Source of the DNA: an uncultured Acidobacteriota bacterium
GTDB lineage: Bacteria > Acidobacteriota > Vicinamibacteria > Vicinamibacterales > CAVVIG01
Length of the DNA stretch: 64,000 nucleotides
Assembly: GCA_902825985.1 (NCBI GenBank)
Contig: CADEDC010000013.1
Span: 1 to 64,000 of the forward strand
Reading direction: 5' to 3'
Made by a program: the position numbers and the translations under genes. Each line of letters starts with the position of its first letter. The first letter of the stretch is position 1. The notes beneath the pieces are model-generated. The model saw nothing but the letters and a program-made list of their open reading frames with translations, ran no database searches and was not told where the DNA came from. This document shows, one piece after another, positions 56,404 through 64,000 of the stretch.

Positions 56404-59400
56404 TCAGAACTGGAACTTCACGGTCACAAAGCCTCGAGTACCTTCCTCGAATAGATCGGCCATCCCGTAGCGCGGATCGTAGGCGTTGGCGCCATCGGGC
56501 GTCGCCAGGATCAGGCTGTTGACGTCGTAGCCCTGCCGCAGGTCCACGTCGGTCAGGTCGATGAACGACGAGGCGCGATCCGGGATGATCGCCCCCTTGT
56601 TCAGATAGTTGAAGATGTGCCGAGTCGTCTTCTGATTGAAGAGGTTCGTCACGTTCAGTTCGAACCGAAGGCGCCGGCTGGTGAGGAACCGCAGCTCGTG
56701 CGTCACGAGCAGGTCGGTGCGGGTGAGCGCGGGCGTGCGGCCCATGTCGCCACGGCCGTAGACGAACGCATCGGCGCTGTTGGTCGTCGTGACATAGGTC
56801 GAGATTGGCGTGCCGCTGCCGCCGTAGAAGAAGGCGCCAATCTGCGTGCCCCAGGGCAGGTCGTAGGAGCCGAACAGCTTCAGCACGTGCGGACGGTCGG
56901 TCGCGAGACGCCCGAGCACGTTGAGGTTGCCGCGGCTGTCCCAGAGCAGTTCGTCGATGTCCCACGCCCGGTTCACGTTGCCGCCCGGGCGGGCGATGCT
57001 GCCGGCCTGCTGCTGCGCCGTGGCCGACGTGCCGCCCGTCGTCGGCGTCGTCACTTCGTCCGACGACGCGAGACCGGCGTAGTTGCCATACAGACGGCTG
57101 AGCGTGTAGTTGGCGCTGAAGAACCAGCTGCCGGAGAAGCGGCGGTTGTAGCCGAGCTCGAGGGCGTCGTACTGACGCTTTGGCCGCGGAGTGGCCTGGC
57201 CGAGCGGCGTCGCCCCGTAGGGGAACTGGATGGCCGTCTGGCCGCGACCGGGGTTGCCAATGAGGTAGCCTTCCGAGCCCTGGGCGTTCAGGTAGCCGAT
57301 GTCCTCGATGGTCTCGAGCAGGTCGTTGTGGATGTAGCGGGCGGTCGCCACGGCGTTGTTGCCGACCTGATACTCGAGACCGCCGCTGACGCTCGACTGC
57401 TTCATCGGCCGGATGTCGGGATCGATGGCGTCGGCGAACGACGGCACGCGGCGATCGCGGCACGTGCCGGGCGTTACCCAGATGTCGTTGCCCGGCATGT
57501 TGTTCAGGTTCAGGCTGTTGATGTCCAGCGAGTTGAGGCCGCGGTAGTGGGTGCACCAGGTCTCGGCGCCGAACGAGCCGCGCGGCAGCTGGTACTTCGT
57601 CCAGTCATAGTACAGCCCCCAGCTGCCGAACACCTTCATCCGGCCATCGCCGTACACGTCGTAGGCGGCGCCCAGCCGGGGGGCCAGCTTGTCGGCGAAC
57701 GTGAAGTGGAACGCCGTCTCCTGGTAGTCCGGCCGGAAGGTCGGCACCTTCTCGTCTTCGGTGCGGATGCCGAGGTTGAGCGTCAGCTTGTTGCCAACCG
57801 TCCACTGGTCCTGGATGTACAGCGCGTGAATGTCCGACCCGGCCCGGTTCTGGATGCGGCGATCGTGCACCTCGTAGTAGCCGTAGGTGCCGCGTCCGGT
57901 CTGGCCGCCGAAGGCGAAGGAGGTGTTCCAGAAGATGTTGACGTAGCCTCCCGGGTAGTACGAGTTGATGTCGTTGACGACGTGCTGGTAGCCGTAGCCC
58001 GCCTTCAACGTGTGGAATCCGCCAAGGCTGAAGACGCGGTTGTAGTCGACATTGAAGTTCGCCCGCTTCGTCGTGTCGAAGTCGGTGATCTGCGCGCGCG
58101 GCGTGTTCGTCAGGCCGCTGGGTCCCTGCAGGCCAGCCGGCAGGACATTGTTCAGTGTCGTCGTCGCATTCCCGTACTCCCATGGCGTGGTCTGCGGGAT
58201 GCCGGTATCGGAGTAGCGGTCGTGGAAATAGCCGCCGCGGAAGCTGAGGAAGGAGTTGTCGGTGAGACTCACGTCGGCGGTGGCGCTGGTGTTCACCTGG
58301 TTGATCTCGTAGCCGCGGCCGACGTTCGGATCGATCGACGCCTTCGTCGTCAGCAACTGGTTCGCCTGCGGTCCGTCGTAGGCGCTGAGCGTGCCGGTCG
58401 CCGTGGTCGGCGTCCACAACGTCGACCAGTTGACGTTGACCCGGCGGCTGTTGTACGTCAGCTTGCCGAATGCCTGCTGGCGCCAGATGTCGCGGTCCAC
58501 CTCGCCGTTGGCGTCGGTGAAGCGGTAGTCGTTGGTGTTGAACTCGTTGCGCGGTGAGAACGAGCCGAAGAAGAACAGCCGATCCCTGACGATCGGGCCG
58601 CCGAGCGAACCGCCGAACTCGTTGAAGTTGCGCGTCTGCTCGTCGTCCTGGATGAAGAACGCCGTCCGCTCCTGCAGCGGCTCGAGCACCAGTCGCCTGA
58701 CCGGCGCGGCGGCCAGCGCGTTCCCCTCCCAGTAGTAGTGTCCCTCGCCGCGGAACACGTTGCCACCGCTCTTGGTCACGGCGCTGACCACGCCGCCGAG
58801 GGCGCCGCCGAACTCCGCCGAGATGCCCGAGGTCTTGACCTGGACTTCCTGAAGGTATTCGAACACCGTGTTCTGCCGCGACTGGCCGTTGACGAGCGAG
58901 TTCGTCACGATGCCGTCGACGGTGAACGAGTTCTCGGCGCCGCTGGCGCCGTTCACCTGCATGCCGCCCTCGATCTCACCCTGGTTGACCGACGGCGCCG
59001 TGAGGGCAATGGACTGGAACGTCCGGGTCTTCGGCAGCCGGTCGAACTGTTCCTCGCTGACGTTGTGCGCGACCAGCGTGCTGCGATTGTCGACGAGCGG
59101 GGCTGCCTCGGCGGTCACCTGCACGGTCTCCGTCACGGCGCCGACCTGCAACTGCGCGTCGAGCGTGAACGTGCGTCCGAGCGAGACGCTGATATCCTGC
59201 CGCTCCACACGGTTGAAGCCGCTCAGCTCGAACGCCACACGATAGCGTCCGGGATTGAGGTCGGGCGCGTTGTACTTGCCGGACGCATCGGTGACGAACG
59301 TCCGCGGCTCGCCGCTGGTCACGTTGGTGATGACGACGGTGACGCCGGGCATGGCGCCCCCTTGCTGATCGGTCACCGTACCAGTCAGGCTGCCGAACCG

Positions 59401-59481
59401 TTCCTGTGCCAGCGCATGGCCTGCGGCGCCGATAAACAGCGCGAGCAGACACACGCCCAGAATGCTCAATCGCATCCGCAT
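56404..59481 (-). CDS. Oar-like TonB-dependent outer-membrane receptor (paralogue 1)
   Basis: A 1025-residue outer-membrane protein with a signal peptide (cleavage after HALAQ near 26), a carboxypeptidase-regulatory domain (~28-115; GSLTGTVTDQQGGAMPGV), a plug (~130-260; VDGIVTNSLVNGQSRQNTVFEYLQEVQV) and a large barrel ending in the aromatic C-terminus VKFQF for BAM recognition. A classical TonB box is not obvious. It likely imports large or sugar/siderophore substrates, but the substrate is not readable. ATG 59481 is set by AAGGAG 6 nt upstream; an in-frame ATG at 59553 is not needed. It is a tandem paralogue of 59887-62967. Confidence 0.9.
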   Translation of the reverse strand: MRMRLSILGVCLLALFIGAAGHALAQERFGSLTGTVTDQQGGAMPGVTVVITNVTSGEPRTFVTDASGKYNAPDLNPGRYRVAFELSGFNRVERQDISVSLGRTFTLDAQLQVGAVTETVQVTAEAAPLVDNRSTLVAHNVSEEQFDRLPKTRTFQSIALTAPSVNQGEIEGGMQVNGASGAENSFTVDGIVTNSLVNGQSRQNTVFEYLQEVQVKTSGISAEFGGALGGVVSAVTKSGGNVFRGEGHYYWEGNALAAAPVRRLVLEPLQERTAFFIQDDEQTRNFNEFGGSLGGPIVRDRLFFFGSFSPRNEFNTNDYRFTDANGEVDRDIWRQQAFGKLTYNSRRVNVNWSTLWTPTTATGTLSAYDGPQANQLLTTKASIDPNVGRGYEINQVNTSATADVSLTDNSFLSFRGGYFHDRYSDTGIPQTTPWEYGNATTTLNNVLPAGLQGPSGLTNTPRAQITDFDTTKRANFNVDYNRVFSLGGFHTLKAGYGYQHVVNDINSYYPGGYVNIFWNTSFAFGGQTGRGTYGYYEVHDRRIQNRAGSDIHALYIQDQWTVGNKLTLNLGIRTEDEKVPTFRPDYQETAFHFTFADKLAPRLGAAYDVYGDGRMKVFGSWGLYYDWTKYQLPRGSFGAETWCTHYRGLNSLDINSLNLNNMPGNDIWVTPGTCRDRRVPSFADAIDPDIRPMKQSSVSGGLEYQVGNNAVATARYIHNDLLETIEDIGYLNAQGSEGYLIGNPGRGQTAIQFPYGATPLGQATPRPKRQYDALELGYNRRFSGSWFFSANYTLSRLYGNYAGLASSDEVTTPTTGGTSATAQQQAGSIARPGGNVNRAWDIDELLWDSRGNLNVLGRLATDRPHVLKLFGSYDLPWGTQIGAFFYGGSGTPISTYVTTTNSADAFVYGRGDMGRTPALTRTDLLVTHELRFLTSRRLRFELNVTNLFNQKTTRHIFNYLNKGAIIPDRASSFIDLTDVDLRQGYDVNSLILATPDGANAYDPRYGMADLFEEGTRGFVTVKFQF

Positions 59482-59499
59482 CGTGTGCTCCTTCGTGAT

Positions 59500-59580
59500 G
59501 GGAGAAGCCGACCGGGTTCTCCCGATAGGTGGGACCGAACGGTGATTCAGCATGACGAATCACCAAGAGGCTGGGCCGAA
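59500..59580 (-). promoter_or_regulatory. Structured 5' leader of TonB-receptor gene 1
   Basis: On the minus strand, from 59580: UUCGGCCC (59580-59573), 8 nt, hairpin 1 GGUGAUUC/GAAUCACC (8 bp, 8-nt loop GUCAUGCU; 59564-59541), 17 nt, hairpin 2 GGGAGAA/UUCUCCC (7 bp, 10-nt loop; 59523-59500), then 18 nt with AAGGAG to the ATG. The same architecture with identical inner spacing precedes the paralogous receptor gene. A TATTCT (59606-59601) upstream is a possible -10. Confidence 0.6.
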
Positions 59581-59814
59581 GCGACCGTCACAATGAATTC
59601 AGAATAGGTCGCTCACACGGCGGGAGGTGATTGGAAAGCGGATACTGCCGAGGGACTGCGGCGGGGGAGTTCGGGTTTTCGTATCGTCGGATCTGGTTCA
59701 GTCGTGTTTCAGAACTCAGCGCTCGCCGGCCTGGATGGCCGTCGTCGTTCGATGATCCGCTGGCCGTCTGACGGCACGAAGAACGGTCGAGCCCGACCCG
59801 CGCCTCCATGGAAC
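59581..59814. other. Gap upstream of the receptor leader with no gene seen
   Basis: Between the structured leader and the terminator of the paralogue I find no supported gene. A TATTCT (minus, 59606-59601) is a possible -10 for the receptor. Short frames here have no ribosome site. Confidence 0.4.
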
Positions 59815-59845
59815 AAAAAAAGGGGAGCCTCGCGGCTCCCCTTTT
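59815..59845 (-). terminator. Rho-independent terminator of TonB-receptor gene 2
   Basis: AAAAGGGGAGCC (59818-59829) and GGCTCCCCTTTT (59834-59845) pair perfectly over 12 bp with loop TCGC. On the minus strand a run of 7 T (59821-59815) closes it, so it ends the receptor gene at 59887-62967; on the plus strand only four T follow, so it may act both ways weakly. Confidence 0.9.
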
Positions 59846-59886
59846 CGTCGGTCAGTTCACTCCGGCGCAGCCGGAGCCGGCGAAGG

Positions 59887-62800
59887 TCAGAAGGTGAACT
59901 TCACCGTCACGAAGCCGCGCAGACCGTCCTCGAACAGGTCGGCCTGCCCGTAGCGCGGATCGTAGGCGCTGGCACCATCCGGGGACGCGAGGATCTTCTG
60001 GTTCACATCGAACCCCTGGCGCAGGTCGACGTCGCCGAGATCGATGTACGACGACGAGCGATCCGGAATGATCCCGCCCTTGTTGAGGAAGTTGTAGAGG
60101 TGCCGAGCCGTCTTCTGGTTGAAGATGTTCTGCACGTTCAGCTCGAAGCGCACGCGCCGGCTGCCGACCAGCCGCAGTTCGTGCGACAGGAGCATGTCGG
60201 TGCGGGTCAGCGCCGGCGTGCGGCCCATGTCGCCACGACCGTATACGATCATGTCCGCGGAGTTGGTCGTCGTCACATAGGTGGAGATCGGCGTGCCGCT
60301 TCCACCGTAGAAGAAGGCACCGATCTGCGTGCCGAACGGGAAGTCGTAGGAGCCGTACAGCTTGACGACGTTGGGCCGGTCCGTGGCCAGGCGACCGAGC
60401 ACGTCGACGTTGCCGCGGCTGTCCCACAGCAGTTCGTCAGCATCCCATGCGCGGTTCACGTTGCCGCCCGGGCGCGCGATGCTGCTGCCCGACTGCTGGG
60501 CCACGCTGGACCCGCCGCCGGTCGTCGGCGTCGAGATTTCGTCGGACGACGCGAGACCGGCGTAATTGCCGTAGAGGCGGCTGATCGTGTAGTTCGCGCT
60601 GAAGAACCAGGCGCCGGAGAAGCGGCGGTTGTAACCGAGCTCAAGGGCGTCGTACTGGCGCTTCGGGCGCGGCGTCGGCTGACCAAGCGGCGTCGCCGTG
60701 TAGGGGTACTGGATGCTCGTTACACCGCGACCGGGGTTGCTGATCAGGTAACCCTCGTCGCCGGCCGGCGTCAGGTAGCCGACGTCCTCGATGGTCTCGA
60801 GCAGGTCGTTGTGGACGTATCGCGCGGTGACCACGGAGGTGCGACCGAGCTGGTACTCCATGCCGCCCGACAGGCTCGACTGCTTCATCGGCCGCAGATC
60901 CGGGTCGATGGAATCGCCGAACGACGGGACGCGGCGGTCACGGCAGCCACCCGGGTTCGAGAACCACAGGTCGTTACCCGGCAGATTGCTCAGGTTCAGG
61001 CTGTTGATATCCAGCGAGTTCAGACCCCGATAGTAGATGCACCAGGTCTCGGCGCCGAACGAACCGCGCGGCAGTTCGTACTTCGTCCAGTCGTAGTAGA
61101 GCCCCCAGCTGCCGAACACCTTGAAGCGGCCGTCGCCGTGGACGTCGTAGGCCGCGCCGAGGCGAGGCGCCAGCTTGTCGGCGAAGGTGAAGTGGAAGGC
61201 GTTCTCCTGGTAGTCCGGACGGAACGTCGGGATCTTCTCGTCCTCCGTGCGAAGACCGAGGTTCAGGGTCAGCTTGTTGCCGATCGTCCACTGGTCCTGG
61301 ATGTAGAGGGCGTTGATGTCCGCACCCGCCTTGTTGGAAATGCGGCGATCGTTGACTTCGTAGTAGCCGTAGGTACCGCGGCCGGTCTGACCGCCGAACG
61401 TGAACGACCGATCCCAGAAGATGTTCACGTAGCCGCCGGGATAGTACGAATTGATGTCGTTGACGACGTGCTGGAACATGTAGCCGGCTTTCAACGTGTG
61501 GAACCCGCCCACGTTGAAGACGCGGTTGTAGTCGGCGTTGAACGACCAGCGCTTCGTCGTGTCGTAGTCGGTGATCTGCGCGCGCGGCGTGTTCGCGAAG
61601 TTGGCCGGTCCCTGCAGGGCTGCCGGGAGGACGTTGTTCAGCGTCGCCGTCGACACACCGTAGGTCCACGGCGTCGTCTGCGGGATGCCGGTGTCGGTGT
61701 AGCGGTCGTGGAACACGCCGCCCTTGAGGCTGAGGAACGAATTGTCCGTGAGGGTGATATCGGCCAGCAGGCTGGTGTTGACCTGGTTGCTCTCGTAGCC
61801 ACGGGCCTTGTTCGGGTCGAGGCTGGCGCGGGTGCGAAGGATCTCGTTCGCGGCAACACCGTCGTAGGCCGCGAGGATGCCGGTCTGCGTGGTCGGCGTC
61901 CACAGCGTCGACCAGTTCAGGTTCATCTTGCGCGTGGCCATCGTCAGCTTGCCGAAGGCCTGCTGCCGCCACGTGTTGCGTTCGACCGCGCCCGGGCCGT
62001 CGGTGAAGCTGTAGTCGTTGTTGCTGAATTCGTTGCGCGGTGAATACGACCCGTAGAAGAACAGCCGATCCTTGATGATGGGACCGCCGAGCGAACCGCC
62101 GAACTCCTGCTGGCGGCGCGTCTGCTCCGCATCCTGGATGTACGACGAAGTACGCTCATTCTGCGGCTCGAGCACGAGGCGCTTCACGGGTGCCGCCCAC
62201 AGGGCGTTGCCGTCGTAGTAGTAGTGCCCCTCGCCGCGGAACACATTGCCGCCGCTCTTGGTGACGGCGCTGACGACGCCGCCGAGCGCGCCGCCGAACT
62301 CCGCCGCGATGCCCGAGGTCTTGACCTGGACTTCCTGGAGGTATTCGAACACCGTGTTCTGCCGCGACTGGCCGTTGATGAGCGAGTTGGTGACGATGCC
62401 GTCGACCGTGAACGAGTTCTCGGCGCCGCTCGCGCCGTTCACCTGCATGCCGCCTTCGATTTCGCCCTGGTTCACCGACGGAGCGGTGAACGCGATGGAC
62501 TGGAACGAACGCGTCTTCGGCATCCGGTTGAACTCTTCCTCGGTGACGTTGTGCGCGATCAGCGTGCTGCGGTTGTCGACGAGCGGCGCGGCCTCGGCCG
62601 TCACCGACACCGTCTCCGACACGTTGCCGACCTGCAGCTGGGCGTCGAGCGTGAACGAGCGGCCGAGCACGACCAGGATGTCCTTGCGCTCGACCTTGTT
62701 GAAACCGCTGATCTCGAAGGTGACCGTGTACCGGCCCGGGTTCAGATCGGCGGCGTTGTACTTGCCGTTCGAATCGGTCACGAACGTGCGGGATTCAGCG

Positions 62801-62967
62801 GTGACCTGGTTGGTGATGACCACGGTCACGCCGGGCACGGCGCCGCCCTGCGAATCCGAGGCGACGCCGGACAGGGAACCGAACCGTTCCTGGGCGAGGG
62901 CGCTGCTCGTCGTGCCCAGCACGAGCGAAAGCAGACACACTCCGAGAATGCGTAAACGCATTCGCAT
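59887..62967 (-). CDS. Oar-like TonB-dependent outer-membrane receptor (paralogue 2)
   Basis: A 1026-residue paralogue of the downstream receptor with the same order: signal peptide (cleavage near 26, SALAQ), carboxypeptidase-regulatory domain (GSLSGVASDSQGGAVPGV), plug with VDGIVTNSLINGQSRQNTVF, barrel and C-terminal VKFTF. Long stretches are identical to paralogue 1 (for example SAVTKSGGNVFRGEGHYY), so the duplication is fairly recent or is homogenised by gene conversion. Differences cluster in a few loop regions of the barrel, as expected for substrate change. ATG 62967 is set by AAGGAG 8 nt upstream; a longer frame reaches 63084. Terminated at 59815-59845. Confidence 0.9.
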   Translation of the reverse strand: MRMRLRILGVCLLSLVLGTTSSALAQERFGSLSGVASDSQGGAVPGVTVVITNQVTAESRTFVTDSNGKYNAADLNPGRYTVTFEISGFNKVERKDILVVLGRSFTLDAQLQVGNVSETVSVTAEAAPLVDNRSTLIAHNVTEEEFNRMPKTRSFQSIAFTAPSVNQGEIEGGMQVNGASGAENSFTVDGIVTNSLINGQSRQNTVFEYLQEVQVKTSGIAAEFGGALGGVVSAVTKSGGNVFRGEGHYYYDGNALWAAPVKRLVLEPQNERTSSYIQDAEQTRRQQEFGGSLGGPIIKDRLFFYGSYSPRNEFSNNDYSFTDGPGAVERNTWRQQAFGKLTMATRKMNLNWSTLWTPTTQTGILAAYDGVAANEILRTRASLDPNKARGYESNQVNTSLLADITLTDNSFLSLKGGVFHDRYTDTGIPQTTPWTYGVSTATLNNVLPAALQGPANFANTPRAQITDYDTTKRWSFNADYNRVFNVGGFHTLKAGYMFQHVVNDINSYYPGGYVNIFWDRSFTFGGQTGRGTYGYYEVNDRRISNKAGADINALYIQDQWTIGNKLTLNLGLRTEDEKIPTFRPDYQENAFHFTFADKLAPRLGAAYDVHGDGRFKVFGSWGLYYDWTKYELPRGSFGAETWCIYYRGLNSLDINSLNLSNLPGNDLWFSNPGGCRDRRVPSFGDSIDPDLRPMKQSSLSGGMEYQLGRTSVVTARYVHNDLLETIEDVGYLTPAGDEGYLISNPGRGVTSIQYPYTATPLGQPTPRPKRQYDALELGYNRRFSGAWFFSANYTISRLYGNYAGLASSDEISTPTTGGGSSVAQQSGSSIARPGGNVNRAWDADELLWDSRGNVDVLGRLATDRPNVVKLYGSYDFPFGTQIGAFFYGGSGTPISTYVTTTNSADMIVYGRGDMGRTPALTRTDMLLSHELRLVGSRRVRFELNVQNIFNQKTARHLYNFLNKGGIIPDRSSSYIDLGDVDLRQGFDVNQKILASPDGASAYDPRYGQADLFEDGLRGFVTVKFTF

Positions 62968-62992
62968 TGGATATGCTCCTTGAATTGGTGAC

Positions 62993-63073
62993 GAGAGAGA
63001 CTCGGCCTGCTCCCTCAGCGAAGGTGACGTGCAGGCGGTTCCGCGTGACGAACCGCCACTTTCCGGGGCCGAA
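62993..63073 (-). promoter_or_regulatory. Structured 5' leader of TonB-receptor gene 2
   Basis: On the minus strand: UUCGGCCC (63073-63066), 8 nt, hairpin 1 GGCGGUUC/GAACCGCC (8 bp, 8-nt loop GUCACGCG; 63057-63034), 17 nt, hairpin 2 GAGGGAG/CUCUCUC (7 bp with one G-U, 10-nt loop; 63016-62993), then 25 nt with AAGGAG to the ATG. Spacings 8, 17 and loop lengths 8 and 10 equal those of leader 1, and two base pairs of hairpin 1 differ by compensatory change. Confidence 0.6.
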
Positions 63074-63335
63074 CTGCTATTCACGATGGATTAATGGTAG
63101 TTGTACGGTCGAGTCGACAGCCCAGGAAATAGGCCCGATCTGGGGTGTTTGCGGCTGAAATCCAAAATTTCGGAACGTACAGCCCAGATAGAGGCTCCGA
63201 GAGGACTCTATGGCCGTCTTTCATAGGTTTTTCGTTATGGTCGAGCCTTCAGCGGGTGCTCGACCGGCGGCGTTCGCGACGGACTCCCCGCCGCAGCCGG
63301 CGCCGACACGGGTCTGGTCGTCGTCGGCCGGCGGT
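63074..63335. other. Divergent gap between receptor gene 2 and the VWFA-related gene
   Basis: No gene seen in these 262 bp apart from a possible N-terminal extension of the next gene (ATG at 63237 in frame). It includes AT-rich patches (63160-63170, 63211-63240) that may hold promoters for both directions. No clear -10/-35 pair on the receptor side. Confidence 0.4.
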
Positions 63336-64000
63336 ATGCTCGCGACACCGTGCCGGGCGGCCCGTCCCATCGTGTGCACTGCCGCGGTGCTGCTCGTGCC
63401 CTGGCTCGCCTCAGCCGGACAACAGCTGGCCGCCTCGCGCGTGATGCTCGCAACCGTACTCGACCGCGACAACCGGCCGACCGTCGACGTGCTGCCGGAC
63501 GACTTCGTCGTCGAGGAGGGCAACGACGAACGCGAGATACTGCACGTCCAGGTCGCCGACTATCCGGTCACCCTCCTGCTCGACAATGGCGCGGACGCCG
63601 CCGACAGCTTCGCGGCCATACGGCAGGCGGCCGGCCGATTCATCCGCCGGATTGGCCAGCGGCCGATCGCGGTCGGCACCCTGGCCGATCCGCCGACGCT
63701 GGTGGCGTCATTCGACGACGAGAGAGCGGCGGTCCTCGCCGCCATCGAGCGGATCACTGCCGTCGCGCGAACGCCGCTGCGGCCCCTGGGCCTGCTGACG
63801 CAAGCGGCGACCCGGATCGCGCAATTCGGCTCGCCCTTCTCCGTCGTCGTGGTCATCTCGGCCGGTGCGGTCGACCCCTCGGAACAGCCCGAGAGCGACC
63901 GTATCGCGCCGATTGTCGACAGCGGCGCCGCGGTCCATGTCATTGCGCTGCGGCCCGCCGGCCTCGCCGCCGACGGCGACGCGCCCGACTTGCTGCGCGC
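63336..64000 (+). CDS. VWFA-related secreted protein, truncated by the window edge
   Basis: The frame is open to the end of the window (221 complete codons shown). A signal peptide (residues 1-27, IVCTAAVLLVPWLASA) is followed by the VWFA-related N-terminal pair of strands (LATVLDRDNRPTVDVLPDDFVVEEGNDERE) and the start of a VWA domain. The MIDAS first loop reads LLLDNGAD where active VWA has DxSxS, so it is probably not metal-binding. ATG 63336 is chosen because the signal peptide starts there; an in-frame ATG at 63237 would add 33 non-signal residues. Similar to the gene at 41295. Confidence 0.72.
   Translation, partial: MLATPCRAARPIVCTAAVLLVPWLASAGQQLAASRVMLATVLDRDNRPTVDVLPDDFVVEEGNDEREILHVQVADYPVTLLLDNGADAADSFAAIRQAAGRFIRRIGQRPIAVGTLADPPTLVASFDDERAAVLAAIERITAVARTPLRPLGLLTQAATRIAQFGSPFSVVVVISAGAVDPSEQPESDRIAPIVDSGAAVHVIALRPAGLAADGDAPDLLR

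Noticed and set aside
56404-62967. Mobile-element origin of the duplicated TonB-receptor genes
   Set aside because: No transposase, terminal inverted repeats or att sites are seen; a plain tandem duplication explains it.

Overview
This is a 64 kb stretch of a very GC-rich bacterial chromosome with no phage, insertion sequence, CRISPR array or rRNA operon. The best taxonomic guess is Acidobacteriota, probably the Vicinamibacterales side. The support is two large Oar-like TonB-dependent receptors with an N-terminal carboxypeptidase-regulatory domain (56.4-63.0 kb), two VWFA-related secreted proteins of the type common in acidobacteria (41.3 kb and the right edge), repeated carboxypeptidase-regulatory/TPR secreted proteins, and a high-GC codon pattern throughout. 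This is inference from gene content, not a marker-gene placement.

Layout. 0-2.9 kb: a cysM-mec-cysO-moeZ operon for protein-thiocarboxylate-dependent cysteine synthesis behind a consensus promoter. 3-11.8 kb: housekeeping genes (ICMT-like methyltransferase, AlkA-like glycosylase, SIMPL protein, class III CoA-transferase, a strongly modified PilT-like ATPase, UbiE, an MntR-type regulator, a CheY-like protein). 12-16.8 kb: gph, queD and queC (preQ0 pathway), nagA, a DUF5615 protein and a deoxyhypusine-synthase-like enzyme. 17-21.8 kb: a sigma-54 activator, an HD-GYP/GAF/GGDEF c-di-GMP enzyme and a flavin reductase. 23-32.2 kb: a nearly complete arginine locus; argR, an argG homologue with lost ATP-site motifs and argH run left, and argC-argB-argD-argA-argJ-argF run right with overlapping stop/start codons. 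32-42.4 kb: an acyl-CoA ligase, lipid/polyprenol membrane proteins including a GtrA fusion, pxpA, rfbB, an orphan DGQHR protein, a DUF1624 membrane protein, OsmC and a VWFA protein. 42.4-49.4 kb: a 28-residue membrane peptide missed by length cut-offs, frataxin, lipoproteins, a proline-racemase-family protein lacking both catalytic cysteines, Bcp, an MscS channel fused to a cyclic-nucleotide domain, a CZB zinc protein and tRNA-Glu(CTC). 49.5-56.4 kb: M23 peptidase, cupredoxin-like lipoprotein, heme O synthase, DUF420 protein, TPR proteins and a sulfatase-fold enzyme. 56.4-63.1 kb: two tandem paralogous TonB-dependent receptors. A truncated VWFA-related gene runs off the right end.

Two patterns stand out at the regulatory level. 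First, the 5' leaders of the two TonB-receptor genes share one architecture: a UUCGGCCC box, 8 nt, an 8-bp hairpin with 8-nt loop, 17 nt, a 7-bp hairpin with 10-nt loop, then the ribosome site. Stem sequences differ but pairing is kept by compensatory changes, which points to a selected RNA element. Second, at least nine genes that begin transcription units carry a TATAAT-like hexamer only 6-9 nt before the start codon and often no Shine-Dalgarno, so leaderless transcripts are likely common here; genes inside operons instead overlap as GTGA/ATGA.
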